Positions 1-13,769 of a stretch of 64,000 nt of DNA are shown in pieces. Below the pieces are notes generated by a model, which ran no database searches, was not told where the DNA came from, and saw only the letters and a program-made list of their open reading frames with translations. Made by a program: the position numbers and the translations under genes. The stretch is from Alitta virens (Eukaryota > Annelida > Polychaeta > Phyllodocida > Nereididae). Location of the stretch: contig OW028575.1 in assembly GCA_932294295.1 (NCBI GenBank), forward strand, positions 17,116,058 to 17,180,057. The letters run 5' to 3'. Positions within the stretch are counted from its first letter, which is position 1; each line of letters starts with the position of its first letter.

Positions 1-353
1 GACCTACCTTATTCAGTATACAATTAGGCCTATATATAAATACATGTTTACCCAGGTCTGAGAAGTGGCAAGCATTAAACCAAATTTACTAACGCATTTT
101 TTTAGGTACGAGCTCTAGGCGAGTGTTTCGCTTGGTGAGCTCTCCCCTGCTCTTATTTGCATAACGCAGCGGAGGGCGCTCGGGACGCCGGGTCTTATAA
201 ATGGGAAGGCAGCGTCGCAGCACAGTGGCGGCGTGCAGGAATAGGGCGTAGGACCAGTGTGCTCCTCTCTTTCGCGTCCTAATAGTTCCAATATCATAAA
301 GGACAGTGAATTACATGTACTTTTCTGGATATATCTAGGTACTAACAGCCGTA
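1..353 (+). promoter_or_regulatory. Fascin upstream region with possible TATA box
   Basis: This is the sequence immediately upstream of the fascin ATG. It contains a TATAAA at 196-201 within a locally GC- and CpG-richer patch (about 110-260), which could place a transcription start near 225-235 and give a 5' UTR of roughly 120 bases. A pyrimidine tract ending in TAG near 96-105 could instead be the acceptor of an upstream leader exon, so the true promoter may lie outside the window. The start codon context has G at -3. No transcript evidence is available. Confidence 0.35.
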
Positions 354-1203
354 ATGTCTCATTCAAGAGAATCTAGCGAGCAGCAATGGAGCGTGGGCTT
401 CATGACGACCGAGGGGAAATACTTCACGTGTGAAACGTTTGGCTTTGCGCTCAACTCTGCCGCCCTGACCATGAAGAAGAAACAAGAATGGACAATAATC
501 GCAGGAGGTGAAAATAACCTGTGGAGTTTAAGGAGCCACGTTGGAAGGTATTTGTCACATGACAAAAGGGGTAAAGTGACAGCGGACGTAGAAAACCCTG
601 GCGAGGAGGAATTGTTCTATTTTGAGTATCTCCAAGACAAATCGGGTCGGTTCGCAATGAAGAGCAAAAAGTACAATATGTATGTACGGCGAGATGGAGA
701 GAAGCAGTTTTCTGGCAACCAAAGGGACCCCGAGAGCTACTGGTTTATCAGGCTATTTGTGCACCCACAAGTGAATATCTTCACCATTAGCAGAAGGAAG
801 TATGCGAAACTGATAGACACTTACGATGAGCAGTACAAGAATGGCCCTCGCAGGATTGCCACGACTGAGGTCATCCCATGGGGGGCTGAGTGTGTGTTCA
901 CTGTTGTTTACGTGGATGGCAAGTATGCAATCAAGGCAGGACCTTCCGTCTTGAATTCAGATGGATCTCTGGGCAATGACATCGGCCAGGACTCCCTGTT
1001 CACTCTGGAGGTCATGCAGGGCCAGCATCATGGCTTGGTCTTCAAGGACAGACAGGGCAGGCCCTTGAGCTTCTCTGGACCTGAAGGACAGCTCAAAACA
1101 AGGGACAAGACCCACGCAGCTGACAAGCTCTTCAAACTGGAAGACTCGGATGGGCAAGTGGCTATCCTGGCATACAATGATAAATGCGTCTCCTGCAGTC
1201 ATG
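354..1203 (+). CDS. FSCN: Fascin exon 1
   Basis: Encodes residues 1-283 plus one base of the next codon. The donor is CATG|GTACGA, phase 1. Reading past it gives residues unlike fascin before a stop at 1319, which supports the splice. It contains trefoils 1 and 2 and the beginning of 3. Confidence 0.92.
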
Positions 1204-4200
1204 GTACGACCTTAAATTATGCTTTTCTTAATGTTTATGTCTATAAATTAGACGCCTGTATAATGTATAGGCCTACATCATGTTGGTTTAGATCTGACAA
1301 ACGCCAGTCTCGTTCTTAGAATATGATCAAGAAATTTGACATGAGGTGTGCCTCAGAGGCTCCGTACATGGTACCTACTGGTAGGCCTATAGTGGAGACA
1401 TGCACTGATTCGCCTCTAGTATAATTAAGGTTACAAAAGTCGTAGACTGTTGCAGGACTTGTCCTCGACACATGTGACAGGAGACATTTTTGTTAAATGG
1501 AGAATTTGGACTGTTATAATATTATATTTGTCAATTCTTCATAAAATACATAGGACTATGCATGTTTGGTTTTATTTTCACCTTTTGCCGCTCAACTTAA
1601 AGTTGGTGGTTGACCTTGATAGTTTATTGGAAGGTCTTGAGTTAGGTATTTAAAGTTGAAGTTCAGTTTTTCAATTGATCACTTTTCAAATGAGCTTCAA
1701 CATATTCGTATTCTGAGACCTAATTTATGGCTTTCAGAGGGGCTTTAAATTAAATGATTAGGTCACACAATCAATGTTTTCGTTTGTCATGAATGCAAAC
1801 AAGTTTTAGAAAGCCTTTAAATAGGGATGAATGTGAAATATGTGGCCCTGTGTCAGCTGTGTGTCAATACAGGCTTATACAGCACTCGTGACATGCTACA
1901 CTGACTCCTCAATGCACTGTAGTTCACTAATGTGCTGAGGGGGTCTTCAGAGGTTCTGTCTATTGAGGTCATCTTGCAATGCTTGCATGGTATCTATCGA
2001 GGGTGAGACACGTGTCTAGTTTCCTTATTCAGAAATATGGCGGTGTGGAGAGCCCTGCAAAAGACAGATCATGATGCAGGACAGCAACAGCAGCAGCAGG
2101 TTGTAGCATCTTCCCTCACAGCCAGACATTGCTGTCTGGTGCAGCCCCATGCCCTAATTACCAGCATAGGGGTCGAATGACGCATGGGGTAACATGCCAC
2201 TGATAACACAATGATAAGCTGTACATGATAATCACTGATGCGGCATTTCATGTGCAATTATAAGTGTCAGAACCCATTCATGATGTTGCATATATCTTAT
2301 AGCTCATTGCAACATCAGCTTATAATTCAGTCAATTAAGAGCTTTCATTTTGATCGTTAATGCATGTACCATCTGGATGCATTGCATACATATTGGAAGC
2401 TTTGTACATGATGTGTCAACAGCATTAGATTAGTCCAAGGCAAATGTACGAAAAAATTATATGGCAGTACAATAGAGAATTATAGATCTATATTAAAATG
2501 GCAACTGCGATTAAAGCATACGTTTTAGATGTTGCTGTATTACTTCAGTGATCTTATTTATAAATGAACTCAAGTATGCATCCATCAGTACATGAAGTAG
2601 ACTCTTGGCTCCATGCAAATGGTTGGTAATGCTATCAACTGATGTTTCGTTCTTTATCTGCCCAGGTGAGACCTTGCTGGCCAACAAGAAGAGAGAAAAG
2701 ACGGATGAGGGCGAGGATGCTCCCATGTCCCAGAACGAGTTGTTCCAGTTGGAATGGGACAGGGGCAGCAAACAGTGGATGTTCCGAAGCGTCCGTGACA
2801 AATACTGGAGCTACTCCGAAACCGATGGCTTGCTGTCCATGATCACAGTCCATGAAAATAAAAGGTAGACTGCAAGTTGGCACAAATCTTGCTCTTTTGT
2901 CTTTTCCTTGGATGGTTTATTTGGTGGGATGAGCTGGTGCAGGTGTATGACCTTATGAGTTGTTGCACTTGGATTAACAGTTCATAGATGCCTTTGTAAG
3001 ATCATTTATACTCATAATGATACTAATTATAACATGTATACCCACACCAGTGTATGATTCAATCATGAAATATAGCAGTTTCCAAACGGGCGAGTTCCTA
3101 AGGTCATAGAGCTCCAGATGGCTGCTTCTAGAGCTTTGACTCTAAAAGACATTAAATTTTCTTTGTGAATTATATTTATACGTGATGTTGTTTATTTCAG
3201 GTCTGGACATGGCTTGTTTGATTTGGAGTACCAAGAAGGAGACAAAGTTGCCATCAAGTCTATGACTGGCAAATATGTCACATGCAAAGGCAATGGCAGT
3301 CTTGGCTGCAGTAGTTCTGCAGTCGGAGAGAATGAGAAGTTCAGAATGATCTTGGAGAACCGGTATACCATTGTATTGGGATGCCAACACGGCTTCATGA
3401 ACTTCAAAACTCCAGAGAGCACGAGGGTGCAGTGTAATAAAGCCACTTATGACACATTCATCCTGATCAAGGCACCCACGGAGGGATACTACATTAAAGG
3501 TAAGCTCACTTCCCATGTTGTTATTACATGACAATTATAGGTGTGAGCAAGTAGTGCCAATAAAAAGGCACGTTTCTGAAATTAAGGTATAAAATCTTGT
3601 CATTCAAATTCAGATAAATTTCAGTTAGTAATGAGGTATGATTGCAACCATAACAGAAGATGTTATTTTAGGTTAGGCAGCAATTAAGTAATGGTGAAGA
3701 TATTACTTTAGTGAGCAATTGAAGAAGAAATGATTTTAGTCAGTAATTGTTCAAGAGGTGAGGATATTGAATTCTTTAAGTCATCATAGTCAGCAATTGA
3801 AGAAGTTTAGTCAGTAATGGTTTGAAAGATAATCAGCCATGGTTATTGCATTATTGCAGTTAGTGTTCCATTCACCAGTGTTAAAATTCGAGCAGATTCT
3901 TCTGCCATGAATTGTCTGAAGGTCTGACAGCCAGATGTGAATTGCATGCTGACAAAGTAGTGTCAGGTAAAAACATGAAAACTATTTTGCACTAGTACAA
4001 ACATTCCTCAGTTCAGCCCTACACATTGTGCTGTTTAAGCATCTTATACTACCTTCCTCGAAATTTCCAGAACTGAGATATCTGATTTGTGCAGCGGGTT
4101 GATGTGATGGTTACCCTGGTTGTCTGCTACACAAGGTGTATCAGAAGTAATGGCCATTTTAAGTCTTGCAGTTTTGGCTATGGTTAATTAAACCAGGTTC

Positions 4201-7200
4201 TGTTTTATAAACATGATGAGGTAATGTTATTTTACAATTATGCTGTCTAAGATATGAGGCCATAATGAAGGACGTCTATTATTTTTGCTACATGCAAAGC
4301 TTGCAATTCTCAATATAAACTAAAAATAGTCTAATTAAGGGATGGTCAAGCTTTGCTCAAGTCAGTTAGAAGAAAAAGCTACACTGTAGATATGGTATTC
4401 ATTGTAATGATATGAACCAGGTTTATGATTTCCTTATGTCAAATTTGTTGGCATCGCTTTCCTCAGATTCTAGTCTTTAATATTTGATTTTGCTTAAAGG
4501 AAGGTCAACCATTAGTGGTTTCATAGAGACTGTCATCTCAAATGTTTCGTGGTTATGGAGTGGCATAAATGTAAACAGTGACTGTTGCTAATCTAGGTGA
4601 AAAAAAATATGGTGTCTTTATTTGCACACTGCATAGTCTACAACGTTTATACACATATGCTACAATTCTTCTAGAGCTGTCGAAGCACGTATAACTGTTG
4701 CCAAATGCAAGGGCATATCTATGTATAAAGGAAACTATATAGACCTGTGGACAGTGAGGATGGCCAGGCAAGATTCGAGCTTGAATCAACGACCGAACTA
4801 GGGTAATGCAAGGATATATAAAACAATTTCATGTTATCAAAGTGGATGAGCGACTCCATTAATGAGAAAAATCAGCTCTCGTGTGCAACGTGACCTTCTT
4901 CTCCCTTCCGTGTGCATTTTTACAAGGGTAAAATGTAAGAGTAAAAAATCAGGATTGTTTAACCTGTGTGCTGACGCCAATGCCCTTCGCAATATACTGA
5001 GATGTACCCCTCTCCCCCCCCCCTCCAAAAAAAAAATGCTGGGCGGGTAACAATAGCCATGTAGCGTGGATAAGAGGAATTTGTGGGAATGTGGGAAAAG
5101 AGAAACAGCTAAGGATAAAGGTTATTATGGTGAGAAATAACCCTGCAATCAAGGTTACGGGTAGGGTATTGTTGAGAAAGGGGTCAGGTTGGCCTTGCTG
5201 CTAGAATACTTGGCCTGACAGGTTCCTGGAAGAGCTGGTCTATGCTGTGTATTCTTAGGAAGAGAGTTGTGAGCTCACAGTCAGGCTCCCTGCTGCACTC
5301 CCAGTTTCTAGTCTGATGAGCTGAATAAATAGATGTAGGGGAGCACTCCGCCTGAATTCCATGACCTTTTTAATCCACTCATCACTGCACTGGCTAATAG
5401 TACAGGTGCCATCTCTAGCTATTGCTGTTTAATGTCATTTTGAGACGCACCTGTAATTTGAGATATAGTGAGATGTACTGAAGTGTTAGAGCCTTCTGAC
5501 CTCCTAGCATTCTAGGAAGTGCTTTTCTAAAATATTATGAAGTGAATGAAGTATCATGGACCACCCATGATGTCGAGGAGATACAATGTATACTTAAGTG
5601 AAGGTCACATTGTGAGTGTGTTCATTTGAATAAACTATAACAGAAGCACTTGTGCATTGTGACTGCATTACTTGTTAATGAAAAATGCACTCACTGACTG
5701 GTACTTTAGCTTATCTCTGAATGACAATGAATAGGATGTTCGCATATGACAATATTTAAAAAATGTAATTTCTCTGTGATCTTCACAATCATGAATGGCC
5801 ATCATTATGAGAGGAATGCAAAAAAAAAAAAAGGCAGAGAATTTTTTTTAATGTTTTTGTCTGTCATCTCCGTTAATCCAATTACTCTCTACTGATGATG
5901 GACAGCTGAGCAAGTTGTCACCAACCTGAAATTCTGTGTTTTCTAAGCAATGAGACTTTAGCAAACATTTGTCTAATGATTTACTCTTACAAATTCATAT
6001 CATCAGTCATAATGAATCATGAATATTCACGAACTTGGTTGGCCCCTGCCTAAGCGGTAAACGTGATAGAGGCTGCCATTCTCTCATGGCTGATTGGTTT
6101 AGCAGAGAACTTTATGGTTGGCTGTGCTATTTTTAGACCGGGAAACACCTTCTGGTCCTTGATTTGTGTTTCTTAACCCAATATGTAACCCGCCGGCTAA
6201 AGTGGTGGGAATCATTTATGTGTATTTGATGGTCCTTAATTCATCAGTTGAAAGCCCTCAATGGAATTGTCAGCTCTTTTAACTACTCAGCTTTTCTGAG
6301 TGTTATTTGTTCTTACAGCCGCCACATTTAGCGTCAGTTTCTCCGTTATGAGAACCGTCAGGTTTAGTATTAGTTAGGGAAACTAATATTTCTGCTCATA
6401 TGGTGCTGTTACTCCAATAAAAACTTTAAAATTAAAAAATATTGGACAACCTTTGTTTTAAATCCTGTTAATAATTGGCTATCTCACTCACTATAATAAT
6501 TGGCTATCTCACTGTTATGTCCACAGTGGAATAGGTTATAGCACTCTTGTCTACTGTGTAAATCATGCAGCATGTACAGGGTGGCTTTTTTTTGCTGGTG
6601 CTTGATGGATGAGGATGTGAAGCGGAGTCCTCATTGGCAATATTCCAGTGCAAAACATACTGAAGAGCAAACTTAGACACCAGCTGTAGGAAATGGTCCT
6701 ATCATGTATCAATATATATGTGTAGCCATTTCCTCATTCTGCATCTCTTGAATATGCTGAGATTCTCCGGCAGCTGCAGCAGCTGTGACTATGTAATTGC
6801 TACACCTAACGCCCATCAAATTGTAAGGCTAAAACTGTTTTATGAAAAACTGTTTTGCCTGAACACACCATACTGTATTTATGCAGTACCATGCAGAATT
6901 TCGATTAAATGGGTAATTTAATAGATGTGGTTTCATTTTGATCCTGGGTTCTTTTGAAGTATGAATTGCCCTCACCCCTGCAGCTGCATATCTGTATATG
7001 TGGGTATACACAATGGATCAATTAAATGTATTGTTATTCAAGGAAAAACAATTTCGGTAGCAAGATATAATTTCGAAGATGCAGAGATTATAGGGGGTGC
7101 ATTGTTCTGGTCCTATATATATTATCGTTAAAATCCCCCAAAAAAAAAACTGATTTTTTTTTTTTTCTAGAGGAGATTTGAGAATGATCAACATACTGAG

Positions 7201-10200
7201 GTCTAACAGGGCTGTATCTCAACTCTTTTATGAAAAATCTTTGACACTACATGTATAGTACATTATTTGACAGAGGTTTAGCTTCAGTAGATGAGATTCA
7301 AAATTGATGTAGAACTACACATGTTTTTTGCAGTCACATTTTGTATGGCAAGGACAGCAATTTACCTATGAGTGAAACCCCCAAATTTCTACCGAGGGAG
7401 AAACAAAACAAAATTTCACTTTAAAGTTTATCTTTACACTATCAATGAAGATTGTTTTTATTGTTCCTTCTCACCATCATGCCGCAGCAATGTTCAGATA
7501 TTAATGAAAAACATGGCAAACATTAAATCGAAACTACAGTGTATATGCAGGGGCGTCATTATCAGATGCATGTATTTTAGATACGCACCAGGATAAGGTA
7601 TTGTACAATGAGGTTTGAAGAGGTTTGTCTTGTTCTGGTCTTGCTCTAAACCCAGCGAAGATGATATCCCTGTGGGGCTTGATGTGAGTAACCTGCAACC
7701 AGTGAGGAGGAAAGCCTTCAAAGAAATGCCACAACATCTTTATGAGTTACATGTGTAGGCAGTGGAGCTGCTGTATCAATTCCTGGCAGCAGAGTTTCTC
7801 CAGAAGACAAGCCCTGTCTTTTCACTTGTCTAACGAGAATGACATCCCCCAAAGAAAAAGCACTTGCAAGTCATGTGAGCCACGGGTTTTGACAGAATAC
7901 ATGAGATTGCAGTGGAAATGTTTGACATTACAGGGTTTTGCTGATGCAGTGCATGATGGTTGCATTCAAGACCAAGAATGCAATATGGTGAAGACATATG
8001 TGCATTCTGAACTGAGTGCATTTTATATCCACACTTTGGAAGTGAATCTGACACTAAGTATAAACATGGAGGTATTAGTGTTTATAAATGGTCCTAGGTC
8101 TGACTAAACAGTTCAGTCCAAGGTCTGACTAGTGTGTGCAGATTCTGACGTCCATATACCATGACCCTCCAAAGCAAGCTCTGATTTGTTAGCAACTTAT
8201 ACTTAGAGATGCGAAGTGTGCATGATCTGGTACAGTACAGACTACACTCGCTAAGTATTCCTGCACACTGTGTGGTATTATATTCAGCCTGGACTCACAC
8301 TGTTGAAAAACATTAAAAGTGGCCCTCCAGCCATGTGGTTGGAGATGAGGGGCAAGGTGATTGGAAACAAAAAGACTGATGCTGTGCAGTCTATATGTAT
8401 ACATGAGGATGCTATGATGCAGATGTGCCCCTGAGCTGAGGAAGAGTTCAGTGTAAGTACTACTGGCAAGAATATGACAAGAATTTGCCAGGTATTGTTT
8501 GGTACTTCTGACATTTATGCTCGTTTCTCTATGGCTAGGTGTTGGAATGTTCGTCGAGTATTGGGTCTAAATATTGTCAAAGCTTTATCTGCAAAGTAGA
8601 GAGTTGGGGCACAGGGGCAGCGTTCATAGGCATTCTGAAAATCTGAGAAAACATGCCGAGAAAAATGCATTATTTTGGCTTTTCCCAACAACAAAACTGA
8701 TAGTAAACTCCAGAGGATTTCACGTGAATACTGAATTCCCATTACCTTAGGGACTGTCTTGGCCAATAGTGGATTTTCCAGGTAGCCTCGTGATAGTTCC
8801 ATTGGGTGACTACAGCAGAATGCTGCAATCCTATGGGCTGCTGAGGTTGGCGCCCTAGATTATGATTGGCTGAAGCAAAATGTCTCCAAGCTGCAGTATT
8901 TCTTGTGCATTTTCATGTATATTTGACCTTTTAGAGGTTAATGAATTGTTCTAATTTTATTGAGGAAGTTGTGTTAATTGAATTACAAGGTAATCCCTTC
9001 TAGGTCTGAAAAGCAAAATGAGTAATAGCAAAAGAAGATAGACTTATGGAAGGTCAATTTTGACGTGTTCTGTGTTGGAGTCCTGGATTCGCGTGACTTC
9101 TTCTGAAGTCAAGTGTCCAAGTCTATGAAACCTCCTGTAGTACATGTAGAAAGGTGGCGTAATAGTGTGGCGTAATAGTGTAACTAGTTGGTTACTGGAT
9201 CTCGAGTATGTCTCTAAATAAAACTAAAACGTACATACTCCATATCTCAAATGTCAAAAGTAGAGGCCAGAATTGCAAACATTGTTAGTACATTATTCTT
9301 CAGGTAAATTTAAAATAGTGGATAATGATTGCCAATCTATTTCTGGACAATAGATTTTGAAGTGATAAACTACATTCCTCAGCATGTTGAATTACTGGAA
9401 AGCTGTAGCTGGAGACCTAAATTTGCACGTTTTTAAGAAGTTAGGCAAAGAATGCTAAATGAGGGTTTGTTTACAAAGCTATCATGTGATGTTTACTGTA
9501 AAGATTAGAGTGTGTAATCTTGCAATGAGCTGCAATGGTTAGCATTGTGTAAATAGACTGTAGCAGCAGGAATGTTTTGATGGAAGATAGCCAACAGATG
9601 GGCACCAGTGGCTGATCTTTGCATCTTGCCATCTTGAGAAGTCTCCTCAGCAGCAGACATCAGTGGACTGCAGCTGAGAGGATGCTGAGTGGGAAATCAC
9701 TTGAGATATCAAATATCAGGCTGATGATGCAACAAATGCACTCCATGTCAGGACACATATCTCCGAATTTGGCCTCTTCATATAGATTGTAATGCTAAGA
9801 ATATTTTAAGATACTAGAAATAGGTATAGCTAGATGAAGTTGGTTAATGAAATTGTGATCTTAAGATTACAGTTAGTTTCATAAAATACGGTCTACTGCA
9901 CCTGGCTGTGGTCTAAACATCTAAAGCCAGCTGCTTCTGTGCACTTCTATAGCTAATAATCACCAAATAAGTATAAACCTTGGTAAATGTAAGAAATTAA
10001 TCTAATATATCATAAATCTGTACTTTTAGATCTGGTTTTGGAGCAGCCAGCTATGACAAGCTTTGTCTAGTTTCAATTTGATGGGCCGTTTTTAATGAAA
10101 CTAACTGTATGATGATTAGATACATTTGTCTTGTATAGTATGTTGAAATTCATTTTTCCTGTCTTACATTTTGAGTTGACAGCACTGTAATAAGCAGTAG

Positions 10201-10478
10201 TAGTGCTGTATCATGTTGTGTAGATGACCTGTACTTAAGCAATTGTAACCATGGATTTTCTGTTATTTTCAGGTTCAAATGACAAATACTGGACTCTGGA
10301 TGACCATGAAACCTTGGAGAGTGCCAATACAAAGACAAATACTTTCCTTTTGGAATTCTGCGACCATTCGCGAGTTCAAATCAAGGCTTCTTCAAATGGA
10401 AAGTACCTTCTAGGCGAACAGAATGGGCTGGTCACAGCCACGGCTGACAAGAAGAAAGCGACGATGTGGGAATTTTAG
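354..10478 (+). CDS. FSCN: Fascin, actin-bundling protein (4 exons)
   Basis: Fascin cross-links parallel actin filaments in filopodia, microspikes and similar protrusions in the cytoplasm. Coding exons are 354-1203, 2666-2864, 3201-3499 and 10273-10478; phases 1, 2 and 1 agree across all three GT-AG introns, giving 517 residues, slightly longer than the roughly 493-496 of vertebrate and sea urchin fascins. Homology is visible over the whole length and fits four beta-trefoils of about 125 residues: AFGF-like TFGF at 28-31, KKKQ at 41-44, HPQVNI, VPWG-like IPWG, DKYWTL in the last exon and a C-terminal WEF. The large first exon, carrying trefoils 1-2 and the start of 3, matches the known vertebrate fascin gene structure. 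The position of the human PKC site Ser39 is Thr39 here, ahead of the conserved lysines. The start is the first ATG before the conserved N-terminus. Assignment is secure; which paralogue is not. Confidence 0.95.
1204..2665 (+). other. Fascin intron 1
   Basis: AT-rich intron of 1,462 bp, GT donor at 1204 and pyrimidine-rich acceptor ending in CCCAG at 2661-2665. It contains a short CAG-type run (about 2083-2100). I see no gene or mobile element in it. Confidence 0.85.
2666..2864 (+). CDS. FSCN: Fascin exon 2
   Basis: Part of trefoil 3; enters in phase 1 and leaves in phase 2 (AAAAG|GTAGAC). Contains the NELFQLEWDRG and DKYWSY motifs that align with the ETFQLEIDRD and GKYWTL stretches of vertebrate fascin. 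Confidence 0.9.
2865..3200 (+). other. Fascin intron 2
   Basis: Short intron of 336 bp with a TTTATTTCAG acceptor. Nothing else is seen in it. Confidence 0.85.
3201..3499 (+). CDS. FSCN: Fascin exon 3
   Basis: End of trefoil 3 and start of trefoil 4; enters in phase 2 and leaves in phase 1 (AAAG|GTAAGC). Motifs include GKYVTCKGNGSLG and CQHGFMNFKTPE, which parallel the GKFVTSKKNGQLA and GEHGFIGCRK stretches of vertebrate fascin. Confidence 0.92.
3500..10272 (+). other. Fascin intron 3 (6.8 kb)
   Basis: Long AT-rich intron with homopolymer tracts (for example A runs near 5820 and 7140). No convincing internal exon was found; the ORF of 121 codons at 7742-8107 shows no recognisable family or bias. 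It holds one short inverted-terminus repeat at 9868-10109, described separately. Fascin coding runs directly from exon 3 to exon 4 with matching phase, so no coding exon appears to be missing. Confidence 0.8.
9868..10109. repeat. MITE-like repeat with 15-bp inverted termini
   Basis: A 242-bp unit bounded by TACAGTTAGTTTCAT (9868-9882) and its exact reverse complement (10095-10109). The left part, including a GGCTGTGG...AAAGCCAGC...CTTCTGT stretch, recurs in diverged form at 16665-16790, so this is a dispersed repeat. It has no coding capacity. I see no clear target duplication. Confidence 0.5.
10273..10478 (+). CDS. FSCN: Fascin exon 4 (terminal)
   Basis: Last 68 codons plus the TAG stop, entered in phase 1 after a TTATTTTCAG acceptor. 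Begins SNDKYWTLDDHE and ends TMWEF, matching the conserved fascin C-terminus. Confidence 0.93.
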
Positions 10479-13400
10479 GAAATGACTAGCGTTTATTATC
10501 CAAGACATTCCAGTTTCTCTGACCAAGTTTATTTTCATGATTGACTCTCATGAGGATGTAGGATAGTGCAGCCCACTGCAGGAAGATCTCGCTGTCACAA
10601 GGGTTGACTGACGTGAAACTTGACAAGAGACTTGCCCATTCGGTGGACTTAGAACTGGACTCTTTGACCACTGGACTTTTTAATATGCGAAAGATGGTGA
10701 ACCATCAGGTCACGGAGTAATCGGACCATTTCATGTGAGACTGAATGAAGTGGAATAAACAGGTGATTGTAAATGGTAGTTTTTGACATTCATGGCTATT
10801 ATTTTTTAGTTAGACCATGAAACTTTTAAAAGGCCTGCATTTATTTTAAGTTCTTTTAAGTTGATGTCAGGGTGTACTTCCCATTAGACCAGTATTAATG
10901 AGGAATGTGGGATATGTGTCATTTCACACGTTAATATTTTGACAACATTGTTGGTAAACTGGCAAATTTATGTAAATTGGCATGCCCTGTTTAAATTTGG
11001 TCTCTTCGAAAGTTTCTCAAGATGTTTTTGTTTTAAGTTGTGGCATATTAAGGCATGTGAAGGCATTAACAAAGAATGGTATTAACCTGATTTACTTTTA
11101 AAGCACCTTTGAATAAGTAGGACTGTTCGCACTTACAAATGTAAGACGGGCTTTGACAAGCTTATGTGCACCGTTGAAAGGAAATATTAACATGTTGTTG
11201 GGGTAGGATCTTGCTGTGTAAATTTTTCTGTTAATTTAAGTTAATGTTTATATGTTGCCCAGGACATCACCTAGGGATTTTACTTATAAAATTTCATTGA
11301 TCTACATTTATGCATGGTTTTGAGATTAATTTGTTGTTGTACAAGTAGTGAATATTGCCTGTCAGTAAAAATGTTTTCTTTTCTATCCAATGCCCAGTGA
11401 TATTCTCTGGGAAGGGTGATTGCTCAAATGTTTAAACCTGTTTACTTGGGTTTTCCATGCTTTGCCCAGAGTGGTCCTAATTTGATTTTAATGACGAGTT
11501 ATTTTTTTTTTGTACAACTGAAACATTCCTCAATGAAGTTGAGATTGAAACGCAGTATGGATACTCCACTGTGAGACTGATATAAAGTGATGCTGTATTA
11601 GATATTCTGCCAGCTATTTTGTGATTTTAGAAGTAGACTTTATCGCCAAACCATGATTATTTTTCAATGTAGATGTTCGTGAAGACCAATATATTGCCAA
11701 ATTGCTTGCATTGCTTTTAGGTATTGATGCTCAATGTGATGGATTAGTCAAATGCACATCATTGGCAGTCATGATTAAAATGTTGATATAACTTTAAATA
11801 TTTTTTCCCATATATTTAACGGATTGGTGCAGATTTAAATGCATGTTCAATACTTATAATGGTGCAGATTTTAATAGTTGTTCCATTTATCTGGAAGATT
11901 GGTGATACCTATAACATAATGGTTTATATTTGGTTGCTGTTTTGAGGCAGGATATTCTTGCTCTGCTGTGTCTGAATACCTTAATGGTCTGTCTATCCGA
12001 GCTTGATAAATATTTCAGAAATTGCTGCATTTGAACCATGGTTTCACTTCTGTTTGCTGCATTGCTTTTCAGTTTTCATATTCAGAACTTCCTGTGTAAA
12101 TACAAATAGCAATAGATTTCTCCCTTTGCAAGTTGCAAAAAACATGAAACGCATAAATGCCATATTTGATATGTCACATTATAACGCTGCATTACAACCT
12201 GGTTTATTTATTGATGAGTCATTGATATAAAATCAAGCAAATGATATATATATGGGAATTACCTTCTATTGTTAAAATTTTAGTGACATTGCTCACTGCA
12301 TGCTCATAATGAGTTTGAGAATTTCTAAGTTTCTGAACATAATATATTAAAATTCTGTGACTAGTGCACAGTGTCAGTGTTATTATAAATATATCTTGAT
12401 ATAACTATTGTAATGTTGTGTTATTGCTTATTATTACAATGTACCTGGCATTTCTTAAGGAAAGAAAATGAAAAGACAACCTGTTTCGAAGTCATTGTTG
12501 ACGAATGTAGCATTTTGTGATGATATATTTTGTATGACTGAAAATAAATTCCAGCCATTGAAAATATAAACCTTGCATTTGTAGTGTTTTTGCCTGATAC
12601 ACAGGTTTGAGTAACCAAAGATGCCTCAAAGTATTGATATACCTTTCTTCGTTTGTAGACAGCTCCCATATATAAATGAGCACTGCCACGCCCATGCATG
12701 TGAGCAGGTGTGCTGTCACAAACTGGCGCTAACCTGTCATCAAAGAAGTGAAGGAAATGTGTATTTAGGGTCTCTGGTGGATCAAACCTCACCTGCATCC
12801 TCTAACTTAGTGATGAGCACATCAGAGCTATGCATTGCAAGCTTTAATTTACAGAGCAGCACAGGTAGCAGCTTATAGCCTGCTATCAAAATATTATTCC
12901 TGCCCTTTTTTATCACACATGTATATATTTGTATTGCTTGCATGTGATCTAGCTATAGCTAATGGACTGGGAGGTCTAAATGCGGTGCAACTCTAATGAA
13001 TAAATTATTACTGAGAGCACATTGGAAAGCAGGAGTCATTAGTGAATTGAAGTCACACTGTGTGTAGACTCCTTTTACTAGTACACAGCATGGGGTTACT
13101 TCACAAATTACTGTGCACCTGTACGTAAATGTGTATTGTATGTGTAATGGTTATGTATAGCATCAATGCAATGTGCATTATCATAAGGGAGGGGTCCACT
13201 ATTCCATAAGCGTGTAAGTGATTCAGTGCAATCACTTCAATTTGGAACATCACAGCTGGTGCCTATCATGCTAATAGCCCGCTGTAATCAAGAGAAAAAT
13301 GCTAACTGGTCACACCAATCCACACAGGATCCATGTGGATAGTTCATACACTTTAGGTACCTTATTATTGCTCAAGTTTCTACATGTATGCACTCATATC

Positions 13401-13769
13401 AGAGAACATTGCACAATTGGCAGCACAAAGGACACAGTGGCTCCCACAAAATGTCACACACTACATATGATATTCTTGGCACACCCACTAATAGTGTAAT
13501 AGATTATAATAGATCCGTTGAATGGTATATAATGACTTAACTGGAATAATTGCTGTCAATTTATAAGCTATTGTACCTGGCGAAAACGTATGAGTAATTT
13601 GATTCAATGAAATCCGAACTTGATGACTAAATGCCATGTGGTTCTCAAATAATTGCCTTTGCAGCTTTCAATATGATCCTCCAAAAGACCGAAAATGTAG
13701 TTTAACAGCTTAGACAAGAAAGCTACTTTTTTTCAAGCTTCATTTAATAACACTAAAAACTCACCCTCC
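10479..13769 (+). other. Fascin 3' UTR and downstream sequence
   Basis: AATAAA hexamers at 10754-10759 (276 bases after the stop) and about 12543-12548 are candidate proximal and distal polyadenylation signals. Between them the sequence is T-rich and free of coding signal, which is compatible with a long 3' UTR of about 2 kb. The part from about 12.6 to 13.8 kb shows no gene. Confidence 0.4.

Noticed and set aside
1204..1319. Continuation of fascin exon 1 to the stop at 1319
   Set aside because: The residues after the donor do not resemble fascin, and splicing to 2666 keeps phase and restores homology.
7742..8107. 121-codon ORF in fascin intron 3 as a gene
   Set aside because: No domain, splice support or conserved motif; length is unremarkable for 6.8 kb of intron.
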